This document shows, one piece after another, positions 7,952-17,240 of a stretch of 64,000 nt of DNA. This stretch comes from Lachnospiraceae bacterium (GTDB taxonomy: Bacteria > Bacillota > Clostridia > Lachnospirales > Lachnospiraceae), in the NCBI GenBank assembly GCA_024403455.1, contig JAKSRR010000018.1, positions 1 through 64,000 on the forward strand, read 5' to 3'. The position numbers and the translations under genes are program-made. The notes under the pieces are model-generated. The model did no database searches. It saw only the letters and a program-made list of their open reading frames with translations, and was not told the DNA's origin. How positions within the stretch are numbered: position 1 is the stretch's first letter; every line of letters starts with the position of its first letter.

Positions 7952-9925
7952 TTAAAAAATCCGAAGTTCCCAGGACTCTTTTAAGCTTAGATTAATATTG
8001 TAGTAAGGATCGCCCTTAGCAAGAACTTCCTTGTATCTCTCCTTAAAGAGATCACACTCCTTCTGGTATCGCTCTGCGCTTTCCCCTTTATCATCTTTTC
8101 CTCTAGAGGCGGACTCAAAATGATACAGTTCCGCAAAAGGCGTGAAGATATTGAGAAGACCTTTCTCTCGAAGCCGCAGGCAGAAATCAACATCATTTAG
8201 CGATACAGCAAAAGTTTCATCGAAACCGCCCACTTCATCAAAATACGCTTTGCGTACCATCATGCAGGCACCGGTGACAGCAGACACATCCTGCACATAG
8301 CAAAGCTTACCCATGTATCCAATCTCATGACATGCATGTCCATAGAAACTGTGACCCGCCGTGCCGTGCGCACCAAGTCCTAAGATGACACCAGCATGCT
8401 GCACCTCTTCATTCGCCATAAATAATTTCGCACCAACGGCTCCCACATCTTCCCTTTGGGCAAACATGAGCATTTCCTGCATCCAATCCGTAGTGCGTAC
8501 CTTTGTATCATTATTAAGAAGAAGCAGGTATTCTCCCTCTGCATAGGCGGCACCAAAGTTAATAATCTTCGAGTAGTTGAACTCACCTTCATAAGTTACC
8601 ACACGGATATTCTTGTTTTCCTTTAGTTTCTCGTAATAAGCAAAGGTCTCCGGCTGCGTTGAATTATTCTCAATAATGATAATCTCATAGTTTGCATGGG
8701 TTGTCTTATCTAGGATAGAAGATACACAATTCTCCAAATCCTTCACATGATCCTTATTAGGAATCAATACAGAAACTTTTAGTCCAGGGTCAACTTTATA
8801 TACTACCCTGAAGATCGTCGCAAAGGCACGGGTAGATTCTACCGCAAGCACCTCTCTGCCAAGTCCAGTTAGGTAATCACGTACCGCATTTTTTGCAGCG
8901 TCGATGGCATAACTTTTTGCATTAATATCTGATGCTACAGAACCCTTATGCGCTCTCCAATAGTAAAGCATCTTCGGAACGTGAACGATTTTCTTTGCGC
9001 GAGAAGTCAGCCGTAAAATAGCATCATGATCCTGACTGCCATCATAACGAGTGCGGAACAAATCCGGTCCATCTAATAATTCTTTACTAAATACAGAGAA
9101 ATGACAAATATAATTATTTGCACATAAATTATCCGGAGAAAAATCCGGTTTAAAATGCAGGGTCACCATATCGTCGATGTCATCCCCTAGGAAGGTTACT
9201 TCATCGCAATAGATGTAGTCGGCACCCTCATCACAGATGGCATGCATGTAATGATAAAGTGCTTCCGGATGCAGAATATCATCATGGTCAAACAGGCCTA
9301 TATACTGTCCTGTTGCCATCTTCATACATTCATTGGTATTGCCGGAAATACCATAATTCTTTTGCAAACGCTCGTATTTGATACGGCTATCCTTCGTCGC
9401 ATATTCTTTTACAATGCGTTCCACTTCCGGATGTTTTTCATCAGAACCATCTGCAAGACATAGTTCCCATCCGCCATAGGTTTGGTTCACGCAGGACTCA
9501 ATCATATCCCGCAAAAATTTTTCCGGTGTATTAAAGAGAGGCACTAAAATAGAAACCACTATATCCTGAGAGAATTTCTCCTGCTGCTGACGAAGTATCT
9601 CCTCCGCTGTAGGGAAACTCTTCTTACCATGCTGTGCCATCCCAATTCGCTCAATTCGTTTGGAACGAATCTTCTTGGCAAGTCCTTTAGGCCCACCATA
9701 GTTTTTCACGCGGCGATAGGCACCTCTGGCTTTTCTTAGCACAAATCTAGCTGGCTTTGATGCCTTATAGATAAAGCTCTCCTGATACATTGGCATCTCT
9801 TTTTCCAGCTCTGCCTGTTGTGCTAAAAGTTGCTGCTTTTGATGATCTAAGGCAGCTGCTCTTTTTCGTTCTTCCTCATAAGCCGCTCTGGCTTCTTTGT
9901 CGGCTTTTATTTCTTCCGGGGTCAT
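7952..9925 (-). CDS. Two-domain family 2 glycosyltransferase (rhamnosyltransferase-like)
   Basis: The 657-aa protein begins with a charged coiled-coil stretch (residues 1-45). Two GT-A type domains follow. The first carries VVSILVPLFN and a GLFDHDD metal-binding motif; the second carries VSVLIPNKD, LLLNNDTKV, the VTGACMMVRK acceptor-side segment and NDVDFCLRLREKG. This layout matches GT2 proteins that extend cell-surface polysaccharides. AGGAAAG precedes the ATG. The transglutaminase-like gene lies 18 nt upstream and probably shares its transcript. Sugar donor and acceptor are unknown. Confidence 0.85.
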   Translation of the reverse strand: MTPEEIKADKEARAAYEEERKRAAALDHQKQQLLAQQAELEKEMPMYQESFIYKASKPARFVLRKARGAYRRVKNYGGPKGLAKKIRSKRIERIGMAQHGKKSFPTAEEILRQQQEKFSQDIVVSILVPLFNTPEKFLRDMIESCVNQTYGGWELCLADGSDEKHPEVERIVKEYATKDSRIKYERLQKNYGISGNTNECMKMATGQYIGLFDHDDILHPEALYHYMHAICDEGADYIYCDEVTFLGDDIDDMVTLHFKPDFSPDNLCANNYICHFSVFSKELLDGPDLFRTRYDGSQDHDAILRLTSRAKKIVHVPKMLYYWRAHKGSVASDINAKSYAIDAAKNAVRDYLTGLGREVLAVESTRAFATIFRVVYKVDPGLKVSVLIPNKDHVKDLENCVSSILDKTTHANYEIIIIENNSTQPETFAYYEKLKENKNIRVVTYEGEFNYSKIINFGAAYAEGEYLLLLNNDTKVRTTDWMQEMLMFAQREDVGAVGAKLFMANEEVQHAGVILGLGAHGTAGHSFYGHACHEIGYMGKLCYVQDVSAVTGACMMVRKAYFDEVGGFDETFAVSLNDVDFCLRLREKGLLNIFTPFAELYHFESASRGKDDKGESAERYQKECDLFKERYKEVLAKGDPYYNINLSLKESWELRIF

Positions 9926-9943
9926 TATTCTTTCCTACTATCC

Positions 9944-10801
9944 TTAATATAAGTCCTCAGTAATCCACCAGCTCATCTGGTATGCATTCATGCCACCGCC
10001 ATGGCGTTTCTTTAAGAGATAATAGCCATTGCTTCTGCTACCAGCATCATTCCAGGTAGAATCTACTACATACCACTGGCCATCCTCTGTCTGTACTGCA
10101 TTCCAAATATGGTTGGGTCCCACCATAACACCTGCATTGATACCACTCATGGATGCCATGGCATCAAACATTCCTGCGTAAGCATTACAAACACCTGTGC
10201 CTGTTAACATCATTGTTTGGAAATCATACACACTATAGGAGTAATCATAGCAGTAAGCTTGGCAAAGGAAATTGTCAATAATCTTTGTTCGCTCTGCTAC
10301 TGGCAATGTGTTTCCAGCCCAGTTATAGGTACCAAGAATGATGCACCAGTCACGAAGAATACAATAAAATTCCTCATCCATATTTGTAGAATGAATGATT
10401 AAAGGGCATAAACTGTCGTTCGCACAAAGCCAAGCCCATATGGTATCTCGATCTGTAATTCCAAGTTCTACAAAGATGGGATTATCCGCTAAGAACTGAG
10501 GAAGATTTAACGTCTCTTTCGTACAGTATGTGCTCATACCATTTTGCTGAATATAAAGTGTTCCCGGCATAGTAGTCGTCTTCAGTTCTCCTTTCGTAGA
10601 AGAAGAGTAATAGCTAATCCAACTATCGTGTGCTGCGGGCGTAGTACTTCCATCAAACATGTAGTACCACATAGGGAGGAAGGATGCTAGTGGAGTCTCT
10701 GAAACTGGAGCCGCCAAAACCTCTCCGCCTGCCATCATAAAGCAAAGAATAATCGCCAGCAAAAGGGATGCACATTTTTTGACTATCTTATTTCGTTTCA
10801 T
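9944..10801 (-). CDS. Secreted transglutaminase-like cysteine protease-fold protein
   Basis: The 285-aa precursor has a clear signal peptide: basic start MKRNKIVKK, hydrophobic core LLLAIILCFMMAGG and a likely cut after VLAAP. The catalytic triad pattern of the transglutaminase-like (CYL3) fold is visible: Cys in GVCNAYAGMFDAMAS, His in NHIWNAV, Asp in YVVDSTWND. Such exported proteins usually act on cell-wall or surface peptides. SD AGAGAGG lies upstream of the ATG. An extended -10 (TGGTATAAT, 10858-10866) is a plausible promoter. Confidence 0.8.
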   Translation of the reverse strand: MKRNKIVKKCASLLLAIILCFMMAGGEVLAAPVSETPLASFLPMWYYMFDGSTTPAAHDSWISYYSSSTKGELKTTTMPGTLYIQQNGMSTYCTKETLNLPQFLADNPIFVELGITDRDTIWAWLCANDSLCPLIIHSTNMDEEFYCILRDWCIILGTYNWAGNTLPVAERTKIIDNFLCQAYCYDYSYSVYDFQTMMLTGTGVCNAYAGMFDAMASMSGINAGVMVGPNHIWNAVQTEDGQWYVVDSTWNDAGSRSNGYYLLKKRHGGGMNAYQMSWWITEDLY

Positions 10802-10857
10802 ACTTCTACCTCTCTCCTTTTTGCTGCCTGCATTTTATAAAGCCATTATTATTTATA

Positions 10858-10866
10858 ATTATACCA
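10858..10866 (-). promoter_or_regulatory. Extended -10 element, putative promoter of the transglutaminase-like gene
   Basis: The minus strand reads TGGTATAAT, an extended -10 without a good -35. The 305-bp gap 10802-11106 between two divergent genes holds this element, a plus-strand extended -10 at 10936-10944, a GC-rich stretch, a dispersed repeat at about 11010-11064 and a questionable short reading frame at 10976. Nothing else is visible in the gap. Confidence 0.5.
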
Positions 10867-10935
10867 CAAATCGTCTTCTCCCGCCCTTCCGCTGTTTCCT
10901 CCGTTCTCCTGTTGTTCGCCTTTTTTCACGGCTTT

Positions 10936-10944
10936 TGCTATAAT
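10936..10944 (+). promoter_or_regulatory. Extended -10 element, putative promoter of the GH25 gene
   Basis: TGCTATAAT is a perfect extended -10. No good -35 is found at 16-18 bp, which extended -10 promoters tolerate. Transcription from here would give the GH25 gene a leader of about 155 nt that contains a dispersed repeat. Confidence 0.55.
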
Positions 10945-10975
10945 GTTTACATAATAGGATACAAGGGGCAAAAAT

Positions 10976-11215
10976 ATGAGAAAGGAGCTATTTTCGCAAG
11001 AAAATGAGCGGATTTCGAATATTTTTAGAGAGTTCGAGAGTGCGCAGCACGAAGAAATCTCGTGTATCCATGCCGCCAACATCGCACTAAAAAATAGGAG
11101 AACTATATGTCCACTGAAGAAATTATGGATTTTGATAGAGAACCAAAGAAAAAAAGAAGAGTTGAGGAAGAGACTCCTGCTCCCAAGAGCCGCAAGAAAA
11201 AGAAGAATCCTTTAA
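10976..11215 (+). other. Questionable small ORF in the GH25 leader
   Basis: A 79-codon frame starts with ATG 8 nt after AGGGG and runs 109 nt into the GH25 gene in another frame. The first half has a plausible composition but most of it is the dispersed repeat described at 11010-11064, and the second half is only the shifted reading of the Lys/Arg-rich GH25 start. It could be a translated leader that affects GH25 expression, but I consider an accidental frame more likely. Confidence 0.15.
11010..11064. repeat. Dispersed hairpin-type repeat, copy 1 (diverged)
   Basis: Read on the minus strand this segment contains AGATTTCTTCGTGCTGCG followed by CACTCTCGAA, and later a second TTCGAAATC. It resembles the compact hairpin at 47463-47494 and the half-copy at 50858-50880. 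The shared core is AGATTTC - CTTCG/CTGCGC - CTCTCGAA. Confidence 0.45.
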
Positions 11216-12243
11216 CTGCCGTAACCATCTTTTTATCAGTGATTACGCTGCTTTCTCTCTTCTTATGCCTCTATCTTTTAAAGATGTACAAAGACAAGAC
11301 TGTCACAGAAGAAACAAAAACGCCTGCAGTTTCTGAAGCCACCTACACCCAGGAAGAGCTGGACTTAAAAGTGATGCAGGCTACCGAAGAAGGACGTAAT
11401 CTCGGTTCTGCCGATGTCAAGGATTTCATCCGCGATATTATCACTACCCGTGGAGCCGGCTTATACGAGATTCTTCGTAAACTCTATCCCGATGAAGCAG
11501 TATACAGTGATGCAACAGGTTATCACTTTGTTCCCCTCTCCCCTGCCATTCCTAAAAATCCAGTCAAGGACGAGGGCTTAATGTATGCCCCCAACGGCGA
11601 AATCAGCTATGTATTAAACGGAGAAACCCGCTCCGTAAAGGGCATTGATGTTTCTGCTTTCCAGGGTGATATCGATTGGACCAAGGTTGCTCAGTCCGGC
11701 GTAAAGTTCGCCTTTATCCGTGTTGGATACAGAGGCTATGGCTCTGGTGCCATGGTAGAAGATGAAAAATTCAGGCAGAATATTGAAGGAGCCTTAGCGA
11801 ATGGTATTGATGTTGGTGTGTACTTCTTTGACCAGGCTATCAATGCTGCGGAAGCATTAGAAGAAGCACAGTTCGTACTGGAACGTATTGCTGGTTACAA
11901 CATCACCTATCCTATAGCTATCGATATTGAGACCGTGGATGACAAGGTTGCCAGAGGCATGACTATCTCTTCTGCTGAAAGAACCATCATCTGTCGAACC
12001 TTCTGCGATGCCATCTCTAATGCGGGCTATAAGCCCATGATTTACGGCAACAATTACTCCTTCTTTGCGATGTTAGACATGAACCAGTTATCGGATGTTC
12101 CTATGTGGTATGCCTTCTTTAATACCTATCTGTACAATCCTTATCAATGTGGTATCTGGCAGTACTCTTCCACTGGTTCCGTAAATGGCATTAATGGGGC
12201 AGTTGACATGAACATTGCCTTTCCCTTAGATGCCCCCTTCTAA
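11107..12243 (+). CDS. Membrane-anchored GH25 family lysozyme-like muramidase
   Basis: The 378-aa protein has a Lys/Arg-rich cytoplasmic tail (residues 1-35), one membrane segment (36-59), a linker of about 115 aa and a GH25 domain (about 178-378). Family marks are KGIDVSAFQGDIDW at the start of the barrel, IAIDIET with the catalytic Asp/Glu pair, and the closing GIWQYSSTG. GH25 enzymes cut the MurNAc-GlcNAc bond of peptidoglycan. The topology puts the enzyme outside the membrane. AGGAG precedes the ATG. It is convergent with ispD with only 7 nt between the stops. Confidence 0.9.
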   Translation: MSTEEIMDFDREPKKKRRVEEETPAPKSRKKKKNPLTAVTIFLSVITLLSLFLCLYLLKMYKDKTVTEETKTPAVSEATYTQEELDLKVMQATEEGRNLGSADVKDFIRDIITTRGAGLYEILRKLYPDEAVYSDATGYHFVPLSPAIPKNPVKDEGLMYAPNGEISYVLNGETRSVKGIDVSAFQGDIDWTKVAQSGVKFAFIRVGYRGYGSGAMVEDEKFRQNIEGALANGIDVGVYFFDQAINAAEALEEAQFVLERIAGYNITYPIAIDIETVDDKVARGMTISSAERTIICRTFCDAISNAGYKPMIYGNNYSFFAMLDMNQLSDVPMWYAFFNTYLYNPYQCGIWQYSSTGSVNGINGAVDMNIAFPLDAPF

Positions 12244-12250
12244 ACGAATC

Positions 12251-12964
12251 CTATAGAATGCTTTTTAAAATCATTTCTCCCATCACCAGATCTTCCGGTG
12301 TGGTCACCTTAATATTCGTATATGCCCCCGCAGACATCTTTATTTTCTTTTCACAATATAATTCCGCAATTTGCGCATCATCTGTAATCTGCACACCTTT
12401 TTCCAAAAGGAACGTCTCTTCTGTCTCCAATCGTTCATAGGCTGCTTTAATTACAGCGAGCTGGAAGGTCTGGGGCGTTTGCACGATGTAAAGGCTGCTT
12501 CTTGCCGGCGTATCTTTTACAAAGCCATCCGTATCCACAACCTTGATGGTATCCTTCGATGCAACAGCAGCCACACCGGAACCATAGGTAACTGCATCCT
12601 TATAACAATTCGTGATGGTTGCCTGATCCACAAAAGCTCTGGCTCCATCATGAATCATAACTATCCCTTCCCCGTAGGGAATCACCGAAAGTCCGTGCAT
12701 AACAGAATGATATCGCTGCTTTCCACCAACAACTATCTGCGTAATCTGCGTAAATCCATACTTCTCAACGAAGGTTTCCCTGCAGTAGTTTTCGTCTCCT
12801 TCTCCGCATACCAGGACAATTTCATCCACGCCCCAATCAGCAAAGGCTTTTATCGAATAAAAAAGAAGGGGCCTGCCAAGAAGATCCAGATACTGTTTGG
12901 GTGTATCTGTCTGCATACGGCTACCTCTTCCACCTGCAAGAATGATTGCATAAGTTTTCATCAT
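12251..12964 (-). CDS. ispD: 2-C-methyl-D-erythritol 4-phosphate cytidylyltransferase
   Basis: The 237-aa protein has the nucleotidyltransferase signature LAGGRGSRMQTDTPKQYL, a HDGARAFV segment and the DTIKVVD...RSSLYIVQTPQTF region typical of IspD. It makes CDP-ME in the non-mevalonate isoprenoid pathway. The first of two adjacent ATG codons overlaps the tsaD stop by one base (TAATG), so translation is probably coupled; GGGAG lies 7 nt upstream. It is the last gene of the t6A operon. Confidence 0.93.
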   Translation of the reverse strand: MMKTYAIILAGGRGSRMQTDTPKQYLDLLGRPLLFYSIKAFADWGVDEIVLVCGEGDENYCRETFVEKYGFTQITQIVVGGKQRYHSVMHGLSVIPYGEGIVMIHDGARAFVDQATITNCYKDAVTYGSGVAAVASKDTIKVVDTDGFVKDTPARSSLYIVQTPQTFQLAVIKAAYERLETEETFLLEKGVQITDDAQIAELYCEKKIKMSAGAYTNIKVTTPEDLVMGEMILKSIL

Positions 12965-13986
12965 TATCTTTCTCCCAGTCGTAATCCTGGAACAGCATTC
13001 AAATCATAGCCACTGCGCACACCTTTAATAAATTCATAGTATGCTGCAGCACCAATCATTGCTGCATTATCGGTACATAAAATAGGGCTAGGGTGATAGA
13101 ATGCTATCCCACGCTCTCTGCAAGCCGCCTCCATGGCTTCTCGCAAATGTTTATTGCTAGCAACACCACCAGCTATCGCAAGACGTGTTCCACCACATCG
13201 TTTCAGTGCTTCCATCGAATGCCCAACTAGCACATCAATCACTGCCTGCTGGAAAGAAGCAGCGACATCTGCTGGAACTACCGTCTCCCCTTTCATCTCA
13301 CAAGAGTTCAGATAATTTAGTACCGCACTCTTTAATCCGCTAAAAGAAAAATCATATACGCTATCTTCGAACTTCGCTCTTGGAAATGCAATCGCCTGAG
13401 GATTACCTTCATAAGAGAGCTTATCAATCTTAGGACCACCGGGATAACCAAGGCCAATGGCTCTGGCAACCTTATCAAAAGCTTCGCCGGCAGCATCATC
13501 TCTGGTTCTTCCCAAAATCTCATACTCACCATAATCCTTAACATGCACAAGATGGGTATGACCGCCACTAACCACCAAACAGTGAAAGGGAGGCTTCAAA
13601 TCCGGATTTTCTATGTAATTTGCCGAGATATGTCCCTCGATATGGTGAATCCCAAGTAACGGCTTATCTGCTCCATAAGCAATGGCCTTCGCTGCAGAAA
13701 CGCCAACTAACAATGCCCCCACCAATCCCGGTCCATAAGTGACAGCCACTGCATCCACATCCTGCAAGGATAAAGACGCATCCACGAGTGCTTTCTCTAC
13801 CACCTGATTGATTTTTTCGATGTGCTGTCTGGAAGCAATCTCTGGCACCACGCCGCCATATAATGTATGCAAATCAATCTGCGAATGGATCACATTCGAT
13901 AAAACTTCTCTGCCATTACGAACCACAGCTGCAGCTGTTTCATCACAGGAAGATTCAATTGCTAATATTGTAACGTCTTTGCTCAT
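12964..13986 (-). CDS. tsaD: tRNA N6-adenosine threonylcarbamoyltransferase catalytic subunit
   Basis: The 340-aa protein begins with [14 protein letters not shown], carries the metal-binding HHIEGH motif and the [20 protein letters not shown] segments of the Kae1/TsaD family. With TsaB and TsaE it transfers threonylcarbamoyl to A37 of tRNAs that read ANN codons. tsaB and tsaE are in the same operon upstream. The SD is weak (AGAG). Length is normal for the family. Confidence 0.97.
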   Translation of the reverse strand: MSKDVTILAIESSCDETAAAVVRNGREVLSNVIHSQIDLHTLYGGVVPEIASRQHIEKINQVVEKALVDASLSLQDVDAVAVTYGPGLVGALLVGVSAAKAIAYGADKPLLGIHHIEGHISANYIENPDLKPPFHCLVVSGGHTHLVHVKDYGEYEILGRTRDDAAGEAFDKVARAIGLGYPGGPKIDKLSYEGNPQAIAFPRAKFEDSVYDFSFSGLKSAVLNYLNSCEMKGETVVPADVAASFQQAVIDVLVGHSMEALKRCGGTRLAIAGGVASNKHLREAMEAACRERGIAFYHPSPILCTDNAAMIGAAAYYEFIKGVRSGYDLNAVPGLRLGER

Positions 13987-14008
13987 CTCTTATTCAACCG
14001 ATTTATCA

Positions 14009-14623
14009 CTAATTATCAATTTGGTCTACTAGCTGGAAGCCATAAATTTTCCAATGACCATCACCATCTTTTCGCATAATATACACTTCTCTGGAACTCT
14101 GATATACCGTTCCACTCTTTAATGTATACATGCAGTATAGCTTTGCACATTCATAACCATTATGGGTGAAATATTCTACATCCGTTGCCGGTGTAACCTC
14201 AGACTTATACACCGTAATATTTCCATCGTGGAAGGTCTGAATATCATTTTTTAAGTTGGAAATATATGCATCCCAAGTCTGGTTCGCGATAAGTTCTGTA
14301 TCATACAGTCCCTGGGCCAGATGCGCCAGTCCTTCCAGCTCCTCGTTGGAATATTCTTCGTTATAAAAGCAAGCCGAGATTTCATTATAATACTTTAATA
14401 CCTGCACCGGTGTAGCAGGGTATTCCTTGTAGGGTGCTCTGGCAATCATCTCCTGCACAGTAGTCATCTCCTGCTGTACGTTTTCCTCCATAGCAGCCGA
14501 AGAATTTGCCTTTGCCCCTTTATTTCGGAGATAGAAAAAGTAACCCAAAATTAGGGCCATCATAACGATCATTAAGATTGTGGCTTTTGCTCCATTCCGT
14601 GGAGCCTTCTTTGTTGCCAACAC
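14009..14623 (-). CDS. Single-pass membrane protein of unknown function
   Basis: The 204-aa protein has a basic N-terminus, one membrane segment (about residues 15-32) and an outside domain of about 170 aa with a conserved-looking mix of aromatic residues (ALYCMYTLKSG, YIMRKDGDGHWKIYGFQ). It resembles small Lachnospiraceae proteins of a domain of unknown function, possibly DUF6715, from memory only. The start is GTG (5 nt after GAGG) or the TTG just behind it; there is no ATG nearby. It sits between rnz and tsaD in a tight operon, but nothing links it to tRNA modification except position. Confidence 0.7.
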   Translation of the reverse strand: MLATKKAPRNGAKATILMIVMMALILGYFFYLRNKGAKANSSAAMEENVQQEMTTVQEMIARAPYKEYPATPVQVLKYYNEISACFYNEEYSNEELEGLAHLAQGLYDTELIANQTWDAYISNLKNDIQTFHDGNITVYKSEVTPATDVEYFTHNGYECAKLYCMYTLKSGTVYQSSREVYIMRKDGDGHWKIYGFQLVDQIDN

Positions 14624-15538
14624 CTAGTCCTCATCAAATAGAAGCGTTACCGTTTTACCATCCTTGCCGGGATACGCATTCTCAAATATCTTTCTTACTT
14701 CTTTCATGTATGGTTCAGGCTTGGGAAGAGAGGGACTGTAATGGGTCAGCCATAATTCCTTTACTCCATCTGCCTGGGCTGCCAGCTCTGCAGCCTCCAA
14801 AAATGTCATATGCTTATGGCTCTTCGCTTTGGTAATCATTTCAGCTTCGCCATACATACCTTCACAAATAAACAAATCGGAGCCCTTTGCATTTTCCACA
14901 ATGGACTGGGTCGGTCTAGTATCTGTTGTGTAGGTTACCTTAAGGCCTCTTCTATCCGCTCCCATGACCATGTCCGGCGTATAAACCATACCATCCATAG
15001 AAACGGTCTCGCCGTGCTGCAATTTATTCCAGCACTTTAATGGAATATTCTGTTCCTTTGCTGCCTGTGCATCAAAACGGCCTTTTCTCTTAATTTCAAT
15101 ACTATAGCCATAGCAGACAATGTTATGCTGCACACGAAAAGCATGAATCAGCAAATCGCCAAATTCTAGGCATTCCTGCTTTTCATTTAACTCTCTGTAT
15201 TCGATAGAAAATGGTAATTCCGGGGCAATGGTAAGTAGTGCCTTCACCGTCTTTTCCAAGCCTTTAGGGCCAATAAGTAACAGTGGTTCCTTCCGTTCTG
15301 CATTGCCCATAGTCAGAAGCATCCCCGGTAGCCCCGAAATATGATCTGCATGGAAATGGGTAAAACAGATAATCCCAATAGGGTTCGGACTCCACCCCTT
15401 TTCTCTAAGAGCAATCTGGGTGCCCTCCCCGCAATCAATCAATATGTTATTGCCATTGTATCTAGCCATCATACTGGTCAGATAACGGTAAGGCAGCGGC
15501 ATCATACCACCACAGCCTAACAAGCAAATATCAAGCAT
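14624..15538 (-). CDS. rnz: Ribonuclease Z
   Basis: The 304-aa MBL-fold protein has FTHFHADHISGLPG, the zinc motif HxHxDH, near residue 60. It also has the later LLIHAFRVQH, TYTTDTRPT and KSHKHMTFLEAAELA segments seen in the tRNase Z family. It cuts the 3' trailer of tRNA precursors that lack encoded CCA; both tRNAs in this window lack CCA, which fits. AGGAG stands 7 nt before the ATG. The gene sits in the t6A operon directly after rimI. Confidence 0.93.
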   Translation of the reverse strand: MLDICLLGCGGMMPLPYRYLTSMMARYNGNNILIDCGEGTQIALREKGWSPNPIGIICFTHFHADHISGLPGMLLTMGNAERKEPLLLIGPKGLEKTVKALLTIAPELPFSIEYRELNEKQECLEFGDLLIHAFRVQHNIVCYGYSIEIKRKGRFDAQAAKEQNIPLKCWNKLQHGETVSMDGMVYTPDMVMGADRRGLKVTYTTDTRPTQSIVENAKGSDLFICEGMYGEAEMITKAKSHKHMTFLEAAELAAQADGVKELWLTHYSPSLPKPEPYMKEVRKIFENAYPGKDGKTVTLLFDED

Positions 15539-15568
15539 TTATCTTCTCCTGGTGTATCCACACCATTT

Positions 15569-16009
15569 CTATAAAAGTTCTTTATGCATCAGCACGGCAT
15601 GTTCCACAGGACTTGTATAATAGTTCTTACGAATCCCATCTTCCACAAATCCCACCTTCTCATAAAGTCTTCTGGCAGGCGCATTCCCTTCCCGCACTTC
15701 CAGAAACAACTTTTCCAGTTTCCTCTCTTTTGCCGCCTCTATAAGGGACTCCATCAGTTTTAATGCAATCCCTTTCCCTCTATAGGATGGTTTCACTGCC
15801 ACGCAGGTAACATCAGCTTCTGCCGGTCCCAAAATAAGTCCAGCCGTACCAATATATTCGTCTTCCTTTTTCGCACTTAGAAATAAATAGCATTCTTTGG
15901 AAACGGCATCCATGAAGAACTTCTCACTCCAGGGAGCTGCAAAGCATTCCTTTTCTAATGCTGCTGCCATAGGAACATCTTCTACCTGCAGGCATCCAAC
16001 TTCTATCAT
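15569..16009 (-). CDS. rimI: Ribosomal-protein-alanine N-acetyltransferase (GNAT family)
   Basis: The 146-aa protein has the GNAT acetyl-CoA binding motif VKPSYRGKGIALKLMESLIEAA and the C-terminal LEVREGNAPARRLYEKVGF pattern that is specific to the RimI group. RimI acetylates the N-terminus of ribosomal protein S18. It follows tsaB with 2 nt between the genes, and GAGAGG overlaps the tsaB end; tsaB-rimI pairing is common in Firmicutes. Confidence 0.92.
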   Translation of the reverse strand: MIEVGCLQVEDVPMAAALEKECFAAPWSEKFFMDAVSKECYLFLSAKKEDEYIGTAGLILGPAEADVTCVAVKPSYRGKGIALKLMESLIEAAKERKLEKLFLEVREGNAPARRLYEKVGFVEDGIRKNYYTSPVEHAVLMHKELL

Positions 16010-16011
16010 TC

Positions 16012-16773
16012 CTAGGCCTCTCCCATCTTTTCTGCACGTTCTCGTTCTGCCTGGGAAGGTCTTAAATAATTCGGCTTCATATCTGCCGCAGAGGTGTTAA
16101 CACCATTCTTTAATAGGCTCTCTCCCACCTGTGCAATATGGGCCGCGCGCTGTCTGGACAGTGGCGCAGGTGCTATCTGATAGGGCACATCACATAAAGC
16201 AATACTTCCTGTATTTGGCTGCACACCATCCCCTAAGAAAATGATTTGTTTAGCCTTTCCTTCCTTCACAAGTGCTGCAGCTTTCTGTACCAGCATCTCT
16301 GCTGGAAGAGCATCTGTCTCAACAAACGCTTGCAGACCTTTCCCGTTTCCATCCACAAACAGAAGATTCTCTACCTGCTCTGCATTTGCAAACTGGAACG
16401 CACCACCATATACCTGGTTTCTTCTGGCATCCATCATAGGAACGACTAACGCTTCACTATCATAGTAGTTATAAGCCATTGCCTCCACCGTAGGCACGCC
16501 AATCACAGGCTTTCCAAGCGCTAGCCCCAGTCCCTTGGCTGTTGCTACGCCAATACGAAGTCCCGTAAATGATCCCGGTCCCTCGGCCACGCAGATAGCA
16601 TCAATGGCATTCTTCTCCGTCCCAGAAATCTTCATCAGATTCTCAATCATAGGAAGTAAGGTTTCCGAATGCGTCAGTTTTGTATTTAACGTATATTCCC
16701 CCAGCAGCTGTCCTTCCTCATACAGAGCGACAGAAGCAACTAATCCAGAAGAATCAATCGCAAGTATTTTCAT
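16012..16773 (-). CDS. tsaB: tRNA t6A synthesis scaffold protein TsaB
   Basis: The 253-aa protein begins ILAIDSSGLVASVAL and has the diagnostic EGPGSFTGLRIGVATAKGL motif and GVPTVEAMAY. It is an inactive relative of TsaD that forms the TsaB-TsaD core of the threonylcarbamoyl transferase. The order tsaE-tsaB-rimI is the standard Firmicute arrangement and supports the call. Confidence 0.95.
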   Translation of the reverse strand: MKILAIDSSGLVASVALYEEGQLLGEYTLNTKLTHSETLLPMIENLMKISGTEKNAIDAICVAEGPGSFTGLRIGVATAKGLGLALGKPVIGVPTVEAMAYNYYDSEALVVPMMDARRNQVYGGAFQFANAEQVENLLFVDGNGKGLQAFVETDALPAEMLVQKAAALVKEGKAKQIIFLGDGVQPNTGSIALCDVPYQIAPAPLSRQRAAHIAQVGESLLKNGVNTSAADMKPNYLRPSQAERERAEKMGEA

Positions 16774-16792
16774 CGTTTTCTTTCCGTCTATC

Positions 16793-17236
16793 TTATCGAT
16801 AATCTTTCAGGGTAATTTTTCGATAGTCAAACCCTTTTTCCAGATCTTTCTCTATCTCAATCCGCAGGTGCTTTTCGGGAATCAGTTCCTCTATCTGATC
16901 GGCCCATTCAATCAGACACACGCCATCTCCATAGAGATACTCATCAACCCCAATAACTTCTGCTTCTTCAGGATCTTCCAACCGATAGGTATCCATATGG
17001 TAAAAGGGAAGCCTTCCCTCCTGGTACTCGCAAACCACGGTAAAGGTAGGCGATGCAATCGGCTCTGTAATCCCTAGGCCCTTCGCAAACCCACTGGCAA
17101 ACTGTGTCTTTCCCACACCTAAATCACCAATGAGCGTTACCACATCACCAGGCTTCGTTTCTTCTGCAATTGTTGTTGCCAGCTGCACCGTTTCTTCCGG
17201 GCTGCGGCTTTCCATAACTTTTTCTATCATACACAT
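16793..17236 (-). CDS. tsaE: tRNA t6A synthesis ATPase TsaE
   Basis: The 147-aa protein has a Walker A motif GDLGVGKTQF, the SPTFTVVCEY segment, and HMDTYRLEDPEEAEVIGVDEY typical of TsaE. It powers turnover of the TsaB-TsaD complex. The start is uncertain: ATG codons at 17236, 17230 and further in all lack a strong SD, and the gene begins 4 nt after the upstream stop, so coupled translation is likely. Confidence 0.93.
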   Translation of the reverse strand: MCMIEKVMESRSPEETVQLATTIAEETKPGDVVTLIGDLGVGKTQFASGFAKGLGITEPIASPTFTVVCEYQEGRLPFYHMDTYRLEDPEEAEVIGVDEYLYGDGVCLIEWADQIEELIPEKHLRIEIEKDLEKGFDYRKITLKDYR

Positions 17237-17240
17237 GTAC

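Noticed and set aside
12371-13009. 212-codon plus-strand frame opposite ispD
   Set aside because: Its His/Asn/Cys-rich composition and lack of SD mark it as a shadow of ispD.
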